Origin: Saussurea involucrata
Taxonomy: Eukaryota; Streptophyta; Magnoliopsida; Asterales; Asteraceae
DNA length: 64,000 nt
Reading direction: 5' to 3'
NCBI GenBank assembly: GCA_033807775.1
Contig: CM066315.1
Location: forward strand, 56,512,820 to 56,576,819
The first letter of the stretch is position 1; every line of letters starts with the position of its first letter. Made by a program: the position numbers and the translations under genes. This document shows positions 35,409 to 45,555 of the stretch, in pieces. The notes beneath the pieces are model-generated. The model was not told the DNA's origin. It did not search any database and saw only the letters and a program-made list of their open reading frames with translations.

Positions 35409-37576
35409 TGTAAAGCCCGTGTCCCGGTATGGTTTTGATTTGATTAGTTTAATTATTTATTATTGTTGTTAAAGTGAATTTATTTTAACGGGTATTGTCG
35501 AGTTAGACTTAGATAATAAAAGGTTGGGATTAAGGACTAACTTTAGAAAAGACTCTAACTCTAAGGTCTAAAAGTGACATTTTTTTTAGAGAGTTTGCAT
35601 GGGTCGGTCCTATACTCCCTTCCCCTCTCGTTTCTACCTCTCGTCCCACGCAAACAAGACCACAGAAACCCTAATCGCAGCCCTTCCCTTTCCTCCCTAC
35701 CTGATGTCGCCGCTGAACCACCCCAGCGCCGCCGGAGCGCCGTCGCCACTTTTCTTGCTGGAGAGAGTAGAGTGCAGCGAAGAGAGAGAGAGAGGAGCAG
35801 CGAAGAGAGAGAGAGCATCGAGAGAGGGAGCAGGTCGGCTGTGGTTGCGGCGAGTAGTCATCGAGGTAAGGTCCTTCTCCGCCCCTTTTCGTTTTTCTTT
35901 GTCGTCGTTGAACCACCGGAAGAACCACCGCCGCCGCCGTCAGCCGTGGCTGCCGGCGGTGTGGCCACCAGCGCACACCACCAGTTGTGGTGGTGGCCTT
36001 GCGCGTGGTCGGGGATGGTGGGTCGTGTATGTGTATGTGAAGGAAAGTCGAGTTTAGAATGGGTTTCGCGTTATTGTCTCGCCGAAATTTCGTAAACCGC
36101 CGCCGTCGCCGGTGACCACCGCTGCCGGAAGTGGCAGCGGGTGGTGCGCGGTTGTGACCAGCCCTTTGTAACCTAATAACACTAATCGCGTGAACCCTGG
36201 TGCAAGCCCGTATCAATTTTAATCGATCACGTAAACCGTTTTATAAAATCGTCATTTATGTGAAAAACGTCCTTCTGCCACTGTTTTGCGTCAACCATAA
36301 CTTTTCTGTCGTAACTCCGATTGAGCCGAAACTGGCGCCCACGGTTCAAGCTTGGGGTCGGGCATGTTTTCCGTGTTTTAACGGAAAACTGGTTCGGCCT
36401 CTAGCTAGGTGGAAAAGTGGTCGTAAGTTCAGTGAATCGTCATTTTATGTAAAAGAAACTGCAGTTCGGTCACTGTTTTGCGTAAGCTGTAACTTTTTCC
36501 TCGTAACTCGGATTGGGGTGATTTCGGTGCCAAAAGTTCTCTTTTTGAGTCTATAAACTTTTCTGTGTTTTGTGCAAAATCCAGTTCGGTACGTAGCTTA
36601 GGCCAAATCGTCGTTTTATGCCGATAAGTGCTGTTTTTCGCTGTTCTGCGGGCTGATCTTATAAAATCCGTAATTTAATTGTAGAAAAATCGTTAGGAGG
36701 CGTATAATATGTCCTTGGAACCCTAACTCAGAGGACTTTCTGGTCATGAATTAATATTGGGAATTTTCTGGGTTTAAAGGGGTCGAAACAGGTCCCGAAC
36801 AGACCTGTTTTGGGTGAACGGAATTTAGTTTTAGTGACGGTTTAAGCGTGTGTCGTGTCATAGGGTCCGGGTCTCGTATTGACACGTTTTAACATGCGTT
36901 TAGGTGCTGGGAAGTGACCGTAATTGTGAAGCTTGAATTGTGCTATTAAGCTGGGCGCGCATTCGAGGTGAGTTCTCTCACTGTGTAGTTAGGGGTTGTA
37001 TGCATGTCATAATAGTTTGTATGTACTACTGTCTTTGTGGTGTGAACTAGTTGTTTGTGGTGTGTAATATTTGATTGGTTTGAATGCTTAGTATAAATGT
37101 TTTATATTACAATTCGGTGAGACCGAGGAAGTGGAAAGAAACGTTGTGGGAACTCGGTGTGACGAGTGTGTTACATTACAATTCGGTGGGACCGAGGTGT
37201 TGGATACATAATTACTTGTAGATGTTTACTCGTTTTATGTAACTGTGATGTTGTTGCTTATGTGCGGATAGGGGTGTTGTGTATATAATTCCTATCTGCG
37301 CATGTGTTGGAATTCACTCAGCTTCGTGCTTACCCTTTCCCAATAAACTGTGGTTTCAGGTCCGAGCGGCTCCAAGGCGTGACAAGTACACACTGGCGCG
37401 CGAGGGGAGCTGGTTGTTTTATGGTTTAATATTTAAACGTTTATTCCGCTGGTTTTTATTATAAAGATATTAATTATGTGTTTGCAAACGAAACGTTGGG
37501 ATCATTAATGAGTTATTATAAATGAAATGTTTATTTCAAAAAATTTAAATTTGCTTGTAATTTTTGGGACGTTACT
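35409..37576 (+). repeat. L5 LTR 4
   Basis: 2168 bp. It ends GTTACT instead of GTTACA and is followed directly by the right-hand duplication TGACG. Two extra bases in the GAGA repeat near 35780-35792 shift every reading frame there, which argues that the GC-rich block is not protein coding. Confidence 0.94.
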
Positions 37577-37709
37577 TGACGAGCTAGCCATCCAGCTTTT
37601 CGATGCTCAGTATGAACTGCAGGAGATTCGTGCGGGAGGGGTGGCAGATGAAGGCCCTCAGGTCGGGACTTCGAGCAGGGATACGACCGATGCTCCCCCT
37701 GTCGTCTAG
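37577..37709 (+). pseudogene. L4 antisense ORF, last exon
   Basis: Straight after the right L5 duplication the frame ELAIQLFDAQYELQEIRAGG continues the coiled-coil exon that was cut at 16731 and ends with DAPPVV and a TAG stop. The phase across the duplication is intact, which confirms both the insertion border and the reality of this antisense frame. Confidence 0.75.
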
Positions 37710-38440
37710 AATTTTTTCTTTCTTTGTTGTTTTTGCCACTTGACCTATCGGGGGTTGAGTATGTATATGATGGTTTACTCAACGAACATATCTTTTGCTT
37801 TGAATCTTATGCTTTATTCAAATCATATTGTTTGTGAATTTGATCATAAAATACATATGAAATCATGCGACTAAGGCATTCATTGTAATACGATGATAAG
37901 AACGTAAAACAAATATAAAAACACGCGATTAAAGCATCTATTCAGGGTATAAAAGCTAAGAAACTTAGATGTAAGTTATTTTAGGCTTTGCGATTGTACG
38001 ACGAGATCGTACGAGGAATTTGCGTCGTATGCCCCTGTGGAGGGATGGTCAGGGAAGAAAATCCTGATTGTTTATATCGTGCGATTCTGGCACGATTCTG
38101 CGAATTTAAAGTCATCTAGTAGACTTAATGCTTATTGTCGTGCGATTCTGCGATAAAACGATGTCGGGGTTTCGTCGTTGGCTAGCCAACGACCCTCCGA
38201 TGCTTAAGTCAGTAAACGTTTTGTGAGAAAAAATCGTATGAAAAAGAGTTAGAGAACGTACCATTTCAGACTCTCTTTATCTGCCTCCTGTCATTTATTA
38301 CCTTATTCTTTTTGGCATGAAAAGATAGGTTTTAAATGACAGAATGACACGGCGATCCTGTGAAATATTGTCCTGCGGTCGACTATGTTGTCGTGCGACC
38401 CCCTCCGATGCTGTCGAGAGCCTGATCTTGAGACTTTGGT
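37710..38440. other. L4 spacer between antisense ORF and protease
   Basis: AT-rich, about 730 bp, no supported ORF. It contains repeated GTACGA/TCGTAC and GTCGTGCGA-like strings. A comparable spacer in L3 (41823-42240) has the same CGTACGACGA and TGCCCC features. In an autonomous Tat element RT-RNase H-integrase would lie here. Confidence 0.6.
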
Positions 38441-39540
38441 TTATTTCCGCGGCTTCAAGGTAGACTTGTAGCACTCACGAGCGACTTTTGGCTCGCTTTT
38501 GATCTCCTGGATTCCCCAAGGCGTAGGGAATTTCAACATTTGATGATATGTCGAAGGAACGGCTTTCATCTCGTGGATCCATGGTCGACCTAAGATGATG
38601 TTATAGGCCGACGCACAATCGATGACACTGAACTTGGTCTGCTTGTTGACTCCTCCGGCGTAGACGGGCAAGATTATCTCTCCAAAGGTGCTCGTCGCTT
38701 CTACATTGAAACCGACCAAAGTTGTCGAACGTCGGGTGATTTCCGAGCGATCGATTCCCTTGGCTTTAATGGTGTTGAGAAAAATGACATTTGTTGAGCT
38801 GCCCCCGTCGATCAAGACTCGACGCGTTAGGCAGTTACCGACTGTGAGCTGAATGATCAACCCGTCGTGATGCTTCTGATACGAGTCACCAAGGTCGACG
38901 TGGTCGAACACAATCTTCATGGCTTCTAGCTCCAAATCTCCTTTAGGTCTAGAAGAGCGAGGAATAGGCCGATCATCGGGTGCCTGACTGGCATGACGCT
39001 TGGCCGCGGAATACGTCAGACCACACACATCTGAACCACCGGAAATGCAATTGACGACCTTCGCATGCTCGGGGGTCGTCGTTCGATGGCTATTAACTGG
39101 AATAGCGGCATCATCGATGATATCCTTGAGATTTCCTTTCGGGAAATGATATGCTAGTTCCTTCTTCAATGCGACACAATCGTCTGTCGCATGACCATGA
39201 TCGATGTGGAAGTCGCACCACTTTGATTTGTCTTTCTTAGCATCGTCCAAGTCGGACTTCTTTGGCCATCGAATGGTAGCTTGAGCGGTCTTCAGAGCTT
39301 CGACTAAATCCTTTGCAGATCCTTTGAATCCGTAAGAGGATATCTTGGGGTACTGAGTGAACTTAGTCGCGGTCTTGGCCTCTGCTTTCGTCTTAAAACG
39401 AACATTTGAAATTTGGCGCGCTGGCTCTATTCTGGAAACAGCCTTTGTCTTGAACTCTGGCTTTCTGACGCCTAACGACTTCTTGTTGTCAGTGTGCTTG
39501 CGACGAAAGGCGGCATCGTCCTCGACCCTCATATATGCTA
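38441..39540 (-). pseudogene. gag-pro: L4 Gag C-terminus, zinc finger and aspartic protease
   Basis: On the - strand this frame starts in the gag tail (near VRARTLAYMRVEDDAAFRRK), continues through a basic linker and a Cys/His finger (CDFHIDHGHATDDC) typical of Tat gag, and reaches the protease. The protease has LIDGGSSTNVIF, where DGG replaces the usual DTG/DSG, and the flap-side motif NIILGRPWIHEM. It ends LKPRK with a stop at 38441, without any RT. It is joined to the upstream gag by a frameshift near 39540-39560. Protease would cut Gag and Pol during particle maturation. Confidence 0.88.
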
Positions 39541-40782
39541 AGGTTCGAGCTCGGACGTCTTCGAAAGTCTCTGGGGATACTTGGTCAGATCGATATATAG
39601 ACCTGAACTATCGTCTAGACCACGCTTATAAGCTTCGATCGCAGTTTTGATGTCACAATTGCGGATACTGATCATTTCGGCGTTGAATCTATTGAAATAA
39701 CTTCGAATAGACTCATTGGTCTTCTGCATGACATAGTATAGATCACTAGTCTATTTTTCCATCTTACGACTGCTGGCGAATTGCCGGGAGAATTGGTTGA
39801 CCAACTCAGCAAACGACCCGATGGATTTGGGTTTGAGGTTGATCAACCACTGGAGAGCTGGACCAGTGAGAGTCGCTCCGAAACTCTTGCACATGCATAC
39901 TTCCTGGTACATATGTGGGATCGAGATTGTCCACATGAGCTGCATATACTGCGCGACATGCTCGGTTGGATCGGTCACACCCGAATACTTGGGAGTGAAG
40001 GCAGGAATGTTATACTTCTTTGGGACCTCGACGGTGGCGATCTCGTCGATGAAGGGCGACGCCTGATACCCCGAGCGAGGCTCGACGTCGACAGGCACGG
40101 CTGCCCCAGGCAACTTGGCGAGCAAGGACAGGACGCGCTCACTTTGGTCTTCTAACATCTTCAAATGCTGGGCGACGGGATCGTTAAGATCAGGATTTGC
40201 CCCTGTCGAGGGATTGGTCCCTGGACTAGTGCCATTACCATGCGACGAACCATTGGTGTCCCCGTTGAACGGGACAAAATATGGCTGCGACCCATAGTGG
40301 AATTGCTGCAGTCCATTCTGAAACGGCTGCGATCCATGCTGGAAAGGCTGCGACACTTGTAATGGCTGAGACCCATTATTCACGGGTGGTGGCCTTATGT
40401 GCTGAGGAGGAACTGTCCCAAACTGAGGATTTGGGTTGAACGACCCTGGCTGTTGATTCTGCATGAACAGGCCTGGATGCTGATTCTGCGCGGTTGAACC
40501 TAGATTCGGGACAAATGGTCTAGGGCCATTCTGGTCGAACGATCTTGGAATTGGGTTCTGCACGAACGTCCTAGGACCATTTTGAGGCCCAAGAGGATTT
40601 CTTAACCGCGCGATCTCCTCAGCTACTCTGCGATTCTGCTCTGCCATTGCATTGAGCTGATTCCTGGCGACTTCGAGCTCCTGATACATCCGAGCAACAG
40701 CTTGTTGCGGATTTCCAGGGGCTGTCATTGTTCCTGCAATAGAGAGCAGAAAAAACTCCAAGAAACTGTTAGTAGGGTGCAT
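39541..40782 (-). pseudogene. gag: L4 Gag
   Basis: The functional start is probably the ATG near 40728 (MTAPGNPQQAVARMYQELEV), which follows an AG at the end of the leader; the longer frame from 40782 would read through the leader. The N-terminus forms a coiled coil, then comes a Gln/Pro/Asn-rich stretch with repeated HGSQPFQ-type text, then the capsid-like domain (VPKKYNIPAFTPKYSGVTDP, GPALQWLINLKPKSIGSF, FSRQFASSRK). An in-frame TAG at 39751-39753 follows KMEK; the same frame goes on with TNESIRSYFNRFNAE. Confidence 0.88.
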
Positions 40783-40830
40783 GTTCGTCGAGGATTTTCT
40801 CTAAATGTAGTCCCACGGATGGCGCCAAAC
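40728..40830 (-). promoter_or_regulatory. L4 primer binding site and leader
   Basis: On the - strand GTTTGGCGCCATCCGTGGGA follows the LTR directly, so the primer site starts TTTGGCGCC. The leader up to the gag ATG is nearly the same as in L3 (TCGACGAACATGC-type text, then a pyrimidine tract ending TTGCAG). The cognate tRNA was not settled; it is not the full tRNA-Asp match seen in the Athila insert. Confidence 0.75.
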
Positions 40831-41774
40831 TGTTAATGCCAAAAATCGCACCAAAGGGACAACTTAAGGTCGATGTGGACTTAATCAACTAAAGAAAGGA
40901 TCTTTCGACGAGACGTGCGATGAGGGAAAAAATAAACAAGACAAGGGATTTGATGACGCAGGAAAAACCTCAATCGAGGAAAAAACCTGCAGACGACAAT
41001 GGGTGTCGTCGTTGTACTATGGTCGCCAATTAGGGGCGACGTCCTTGGTACTGGCATCGGTCGTACGATGATTACAATACAAGTGAAGGAAATGCTTCGA
41101 AATGTAAAGTACAAGTGTTTGTTGTGTGAATACAAAGTGTAAATAACTGTTGGTCGAAAGCTGCTGCCGTGCGTCGAGAGCGATAACTTGAGCTTTCCTT
41201 CGAGTGTTCTTGAGTCCGTTGCGAGATTCTGGACTTTAATACTTGATTTCCAGAGTTTGATTATTCTTCTGTGTGAACTTGGATGCTTTTCTATGCTGTT
41301 TGGTAATATTCGCTGATGATCACTGATGTGTGTCGGATTTTTCTGATGGATCCTTGAAATGAGGCTTTAGCTTGGCTTTTATAGTCTTCGTGCCATTAAT
41401 TAGCTCCTTGAATGCTTTGATTAACGGCTACAACGGTCGGAAACGGTTGCCGGGGTGATTATCCATAATGCTCTTCGTCCGTTACGACTGCTTGCTGTTA
41501 ATGGCTTTGACTCCTGCATTAAATACTTCACAAATGTAACAGACAAGGTTAACGTTCGCTTTGGTCGTAGGTGCAATGATCTTACGCGATGGTCGTACGG
41601 GACGAGCGATGCTATGGTCGGGCGTCATGGGAGACGTACGACTTGCCTTTTACGGGAGACGACGGATGTTTTCTGGGTTCTTGTCGAGACCTTATCTTAA
41701 TGCAAGATTTGGATTGTAACGTGCGACTTACCTGTTTTGGTCGTAGTCGTACGACGTGATTTTTTGCCCAAACA
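40831..41774 (-). repeat. L4 5' LTR
   Basis: 944 bp, partner of 13852-14791. The TATAAAAG box on the - strand is at 41376-41383. It ends at AAACA next to the right duplication GCTGC. Confidence 0.95.
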
Positions 41775-42240
41775 GCTGCCACGATCTCGAAGGTCAAGAC
41801 TCCGGGCAGAACATACGACTGACACTCTTCTCCACATTTCTTGTTTTATGTAGTTTACGCTCGAGCTTATTAGTGTGTAATGAGTTTTAGTCTGTCTTTG
41901 TATAACTGTTCGTTTTGTGAACATGTTATCGTCTGTAAAATGAGCGAAGAATCGTGCGACTTAGGCATTCTTTGCAATATGATGAATATAACTCAGACAT
42001 TTTGAATTGTATTGACAATCATGAATATATATCATCGATGAATATGAAAAAATTTCAAAGTTTAGAAACTTTTATTGAGTGGTCATTAAAACCTACCAAT
42101 CGTACGACGAAATTTAGATGCCCCCGTGATAAGACGATCGATTCGTGAACTTGGGCATCTATGTTGTGCGTTCCCGTAATTATCTTTCGATCCTATGATG
42201 TTTATTTTCAAGTAATAATTTGTATGAGAAAGAAGTAATC
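41775..42240 (+). other. L3 end of antisense region and spacer
   Basis: After the L4 duplication a frame reads ATISKVKTPGRTYD with a stop at 41820-41822, possibly the end of the L3 antisense ORF; it does not resemble the end of the L4 antisense ORF, so I cannot confirm it. The rest, to the pol stop, is an AT-rich spacer similar in style to 37710-38440. Confidence 0.45.
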
Positions 42241-45200
42241 TTAAAAGAAATATCTTTTGAGATGCGTCGCATTCCAACTACGCGGGATCTCTTGATTGTC
42301 GAGGGTCTGGAGTCGATAGGCTCCCTTACCAATGACTTCAGAGATACGGTATAGGCCTTCCCACTTGATTGAAAGTTTTCCCGCGTTGGGTTCTTGAGTG
42401 TTTTGGAACACTCGGCGAAGAACATAATCGCCTTCTTGAAAGTTTTTGACCTTGACATGTTTGTTGAAATACCGGTCGACCGCTTGCTTCTGCGACGCCA
42501 TTCTGATTAAGGCTGATTCTCTGAGTTCTTCGAGGGCGTCGAGGTCGCAACTTAGATCAACCAAGTTATGTTCAATGGAAGTGTGCCTTGAGGTTGGGAG
42601 TTGGACCTCGACCGGTAGGACTGCTTCGCAGCCGTAGACGAGAGAGAAAGGGGTTTGTCCTGTGGACGTGCGTGGCGTCGTGCGATTTGCCCACAGGATC
42701 GAAGGGAGTTCTTCGACCCATCTTCCCTTTGCAGCCTTCAACCGCTTCCTGATCGAAGCTATAATAGTTTTGTTACTCGATTCCGCAAGTCCATTGGCTT
42801 GAGGATATCTGGGAGTTAAGGTTGTTAGCTTGATATTCCTGTCATCGCAGAACTGCTGGGTCCTGTCGCTTATGAATTGGGATCCATTGTCGCAGACAAT
42901 CTCGGACGGAATTCCAAACCTTTTGTCCTGGAGCAGGTGGCAGCTTGCCGACGATATCCATTCCACACCTCATGAAGGGCCATGGGATAAGCGTCGAGTG
43001 CAAAGGTTCCGAGGGTTTATGAGACATACCTGAGTGTCGTTGACAGGGTTCGCAACTCTGGACGTACTTGATGGCGTCTTGTCGCAGTGTTGGCCAAAAA
43101 TATCCTTGTCGGGATATACGATTAGCTAAACTACGACCTCCTGAATGATTACCGCATTCGCCGTCGTGCATCTCTTGGAGGATTTTCTGGGCTTGATTTT
43201 TGCTGATGACGCACCTTAAATTTAAGCCCGTCGATGATCGCCGATAAAGCTTATTTTCGATCATGACGTACTTAGATGCTTTGAATCTGATTTTTCGAGC
43301 CTCCATTTTGTCTTCGGGGAGTTGGTCGTGCACGAGGAAATTTCGAATGTCGTGTGACCAATCATCTTCTTCGTCTTCGATCTGGATGACGTCTGTGTTT
43401 CCAATGGATGGCGTTGCCAGGTGAATCATGGGAATAACATCAAATATTGGTTCAACTAAAGCGGACCCAAGGTTTGCCAATGCGTCGGCCTGAGTGTTCT
43501 GGTCTCGCGGAATCTGTTCAATAGAAAAAGATTTAATTTTTTTAGAAATTTCTTTTGCCACGCTTAGATACGCTGTCATTTTTGAATCCTTGGCTGCGAA
43601 TTCTCCATTGATCTGATTTACTACCAGCAGGGAATCGCTCTTGACATGCAGTGCGGTTGCTCCCGAGTCGTGGGCCATATTCATTCCCATGATCAGGGCT
43701 TCATACTCAGCCTCGTTATTGGTGGTTTTGAAGTCGCATCGGACCGAGTATACCATCTCCCCCCCCCCCCCCTGTGGCGACTTTAAGACGACGCCCAGTC
43801 CAGAGCCTCTAATGTTGGATGATCCATCGACATGTAGAATCCAAGGTACGTCGTCGCGAGTCGCCACAACGGACACTTCGAGTTCTGCTTCTTTTTCTAA
43901 CTCAGGGCTGAAATCGGCGATAAAATCTGCCAAGGCTTGCGATTTGATCGCGGTCCTGGGTTTAAAATCGATGTCATAACTGCTTAGATATATACTCCAT
44001 TTTGCTAAGCGACCTGTCAACTCGGGTTTTCTTAAGACAGATTTAAGAGGGAAGTTAGTCACGACAGTAATAGGATGTGATTCAAAGTAATGACGTAGTT
44101 TTTTAGCAGCAGTGACTAGTGATAAGAGTAATTTTTCCATAGAGGAATACCTGGTTTCTGCGTCTAAAAGTGATTTACTTACATAATAGATCGGCAATTG
44201 CTGTTTTTCATCTTCTCGTGTCAGAACAGCACTTACTGCATTTGGGCTGACAGCCAAATACAACTGTAGGATCTCGTGATCGTGAGGTTTTGACAACAGA
44301 GGAGGCGACGCCATGTATTCCTTGAGTTTTTGCAAGGCTTGCTCATGATCATTGGTCCAGTCGAAGCCCCTATTTTTCCTGAGGACATTATAAAATAGAT
44401 GACATTTATCTGAAGATTGGGAGATAAACCTGTTTAGAGTTGCTACTCGACCGGTGAGTTTCTGGACTTCTTTGAAATTTCAAGGAGATTTGATCTCGAT
44501 GATGGCCTTGATTTGGTCGGGGTTAGCCTCAATGCCTCGACGAGTGACCATATAACCCAGGAACTTCCCGGCACTAACGCCAAAGGAACATTTCGTCGGA
44601 TTGAGCTTCATGTTATACTTCCGGAGGATATCGAACGATTGCCTGAGGTGATCGATGTGATCAATCGCTTGCTTCGACTTCACTAACATGTCGTCGATAT
44701 ATACCTCCATCGTGTCTCCAAGATGGTCTTTGAACATCTTGTTTACCAGCCGTTGGTAGGTAGAACCTGCATTTTTTAGTCCGAAAGGCATAACTTTGTA
44801 ACAATAAATACCTCGATCCGTCATGAAAGTGGTTTTCTCTTGGTCGTCAATGTGCATTAAAATTTGGTTGTATCCAGAATAGGCGTCCATGAACGTTAAT
44901 AACTCATGCCCCGCGGTTGCATCGACCATGGCGTCAATATGAGGTAACGGGAATGGATCCTTTGGACAGGTTTTATTGAGATCGGTGAAGTCGATACAGA
45001 CCCTCCATTTTCCATTCTTCTTGGCTACGACCACGACGTTAGCGAGCCAATCAGGATATTTTACCTCCCGAATCTTTCCTGTCTTGAGGAGGTTGTCGAC
45101 CTCATCATTTATTACTTTATTTCTTTCAGGAGCGAACTTGCGACGTTTTTGCTTGATAGGTTTGAACGATGGATCGACGTTAAGCTTATGATCAATGACA

Positions 45201-45454
45201 TTGGGGTCAATACCGACCATATCTTCATGTGACCAGGCGAAGCAATCAGCATGCTCCTGCAAAAAGGATATGAGTTTTTCTTTAATGTAGGGATCAAGGG
45301 ATGAACCCACAAGAATCTTTTGATCGGGTTTGCTTTGATCTAGAATGATTTCCTCCAAATGATACTCATCGACAGCTGCAGGGGAGTTTTGTGCATTTTC
45401 TAAGCTTGCGTGTACTGGTATAACGACTTGTTCTGGATTCCCGTTATCCGCCAT
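42241..45454 (-). pseudogene. pol: L3 Pol: reverse transcriptase, two RNase H domains, integrase
   Basis: ATG at 45454 opens MADNGNPEQVV, then the protease-RT linker and RT (KNGKWRVCIDFTDLNKTCPK, MPFGLKNAGSTYQRLVNKMF, catalytic YIDDMLVKS). An in-frame stop at 44480 follows. The gypsy RNase H (LPIYYVSKSLLDAE...) is followed by the second, archaeal-type RNase H (HVDGSSNIRGSGLGVVL, NNEAEYEAL, VKSDSLLVVNQ), the mark of the Tat lineage. Integrase has the HHCC finger ending SCEPCQRH, MDIVGKLPPAPGQK, CDNGSQFISD and NGLAESSNKTI. Between the first and second catalytic Asp about 30 residues are deleted with a frameshift near 42915, so integrase is dead. It ends WNATHLKRYFF. Confidence 0.94.
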
Positions 45455-45555
45455 TTTCCTGCAACAGAAAACAGAAGAAACTTCAAGAAACTATTAGTAG
45501 AATGCACGTTCGTCGAGGATTTTCTCTAGATGTGGTCCCACGGATGGCGCCAAAC
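45452..45555 (-). promoter_or_regulatory. L3 primer binding site and leader
   Basis: The - strand reads GTTTGGCGCCATCCGTGGGA next to the LTR, the same as in L4, then a leader with few differences from that of L4, ending TTCTGTTGCAG four bases before the pol ATG. So pol in L3 stands exactly where gag stands in L4. Confidence 0.8.

Larger units (their letters stand above)
16732..37576 (+). mobile_element. L5: tandem array of a LARD-like element, LTR-int-LTR-int-LTR-int-LTR
   Basis: Four LTRs of about 2.17 kb alternate with three internal regions of about 4.05 kb, 20.8 kb in all. One duplication, TGACG (16727-16731 and 37577-37581), flanks the whole array, and none lies between units. Each internal region starts with a Met-tRNA primer site and ends with the tract AAGTGGGGGAGAGT, so each unit has full retrotransposon signals. 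The only coding trace is a short integrase-like relic near the 3' end of each unit. This fits a large retrotransposon derivative (LARD) of a chromovirus. The last base of LTR 4 (37576) is T where A is expected. Confidence 0.93.
13852..41774 (-). mobile_element. L4: Tat-type Ty3/gypsy element with gag-protease but no RT/integrase
   Basis: LTRs of 940 and 944 bp (13852-14791, 40831-41774) share their ends and much of their body with those of L3 but form their own pair. The duplication GCTGC (13847-13851 and 41775-41779) is perfect. Coding orientation is -: 5' LTR at right, primer site, gag (40782-39541), zinc finger and protease (39532-38441), non-coding stretch, aORF on +, polypurine tract, 3' LTR. 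No RT, RNase H or integrase text is present. This matches the published TR-GAG class of non-autonomous elements. Without L5 it is about 7.1 kb. Confidence 0.93.

Noticed and set aside
43759..43772. Run of 14 C within L3 pol, possible slippage signal
   Set aside because: The frame is kept (it encodes Gly residues on -) and it lies inside the RNase H region, not at a gag-pol border; it is probably a simple repeat or a sequencing-prone run.
38441..45454. L3 and L4 coding parts as one Tat element broken by rearrangement
   Set aside because: Each has its own LTR pair and its own perfect target duplication, and each has its own leader and primer site, so they are two separate insertions.
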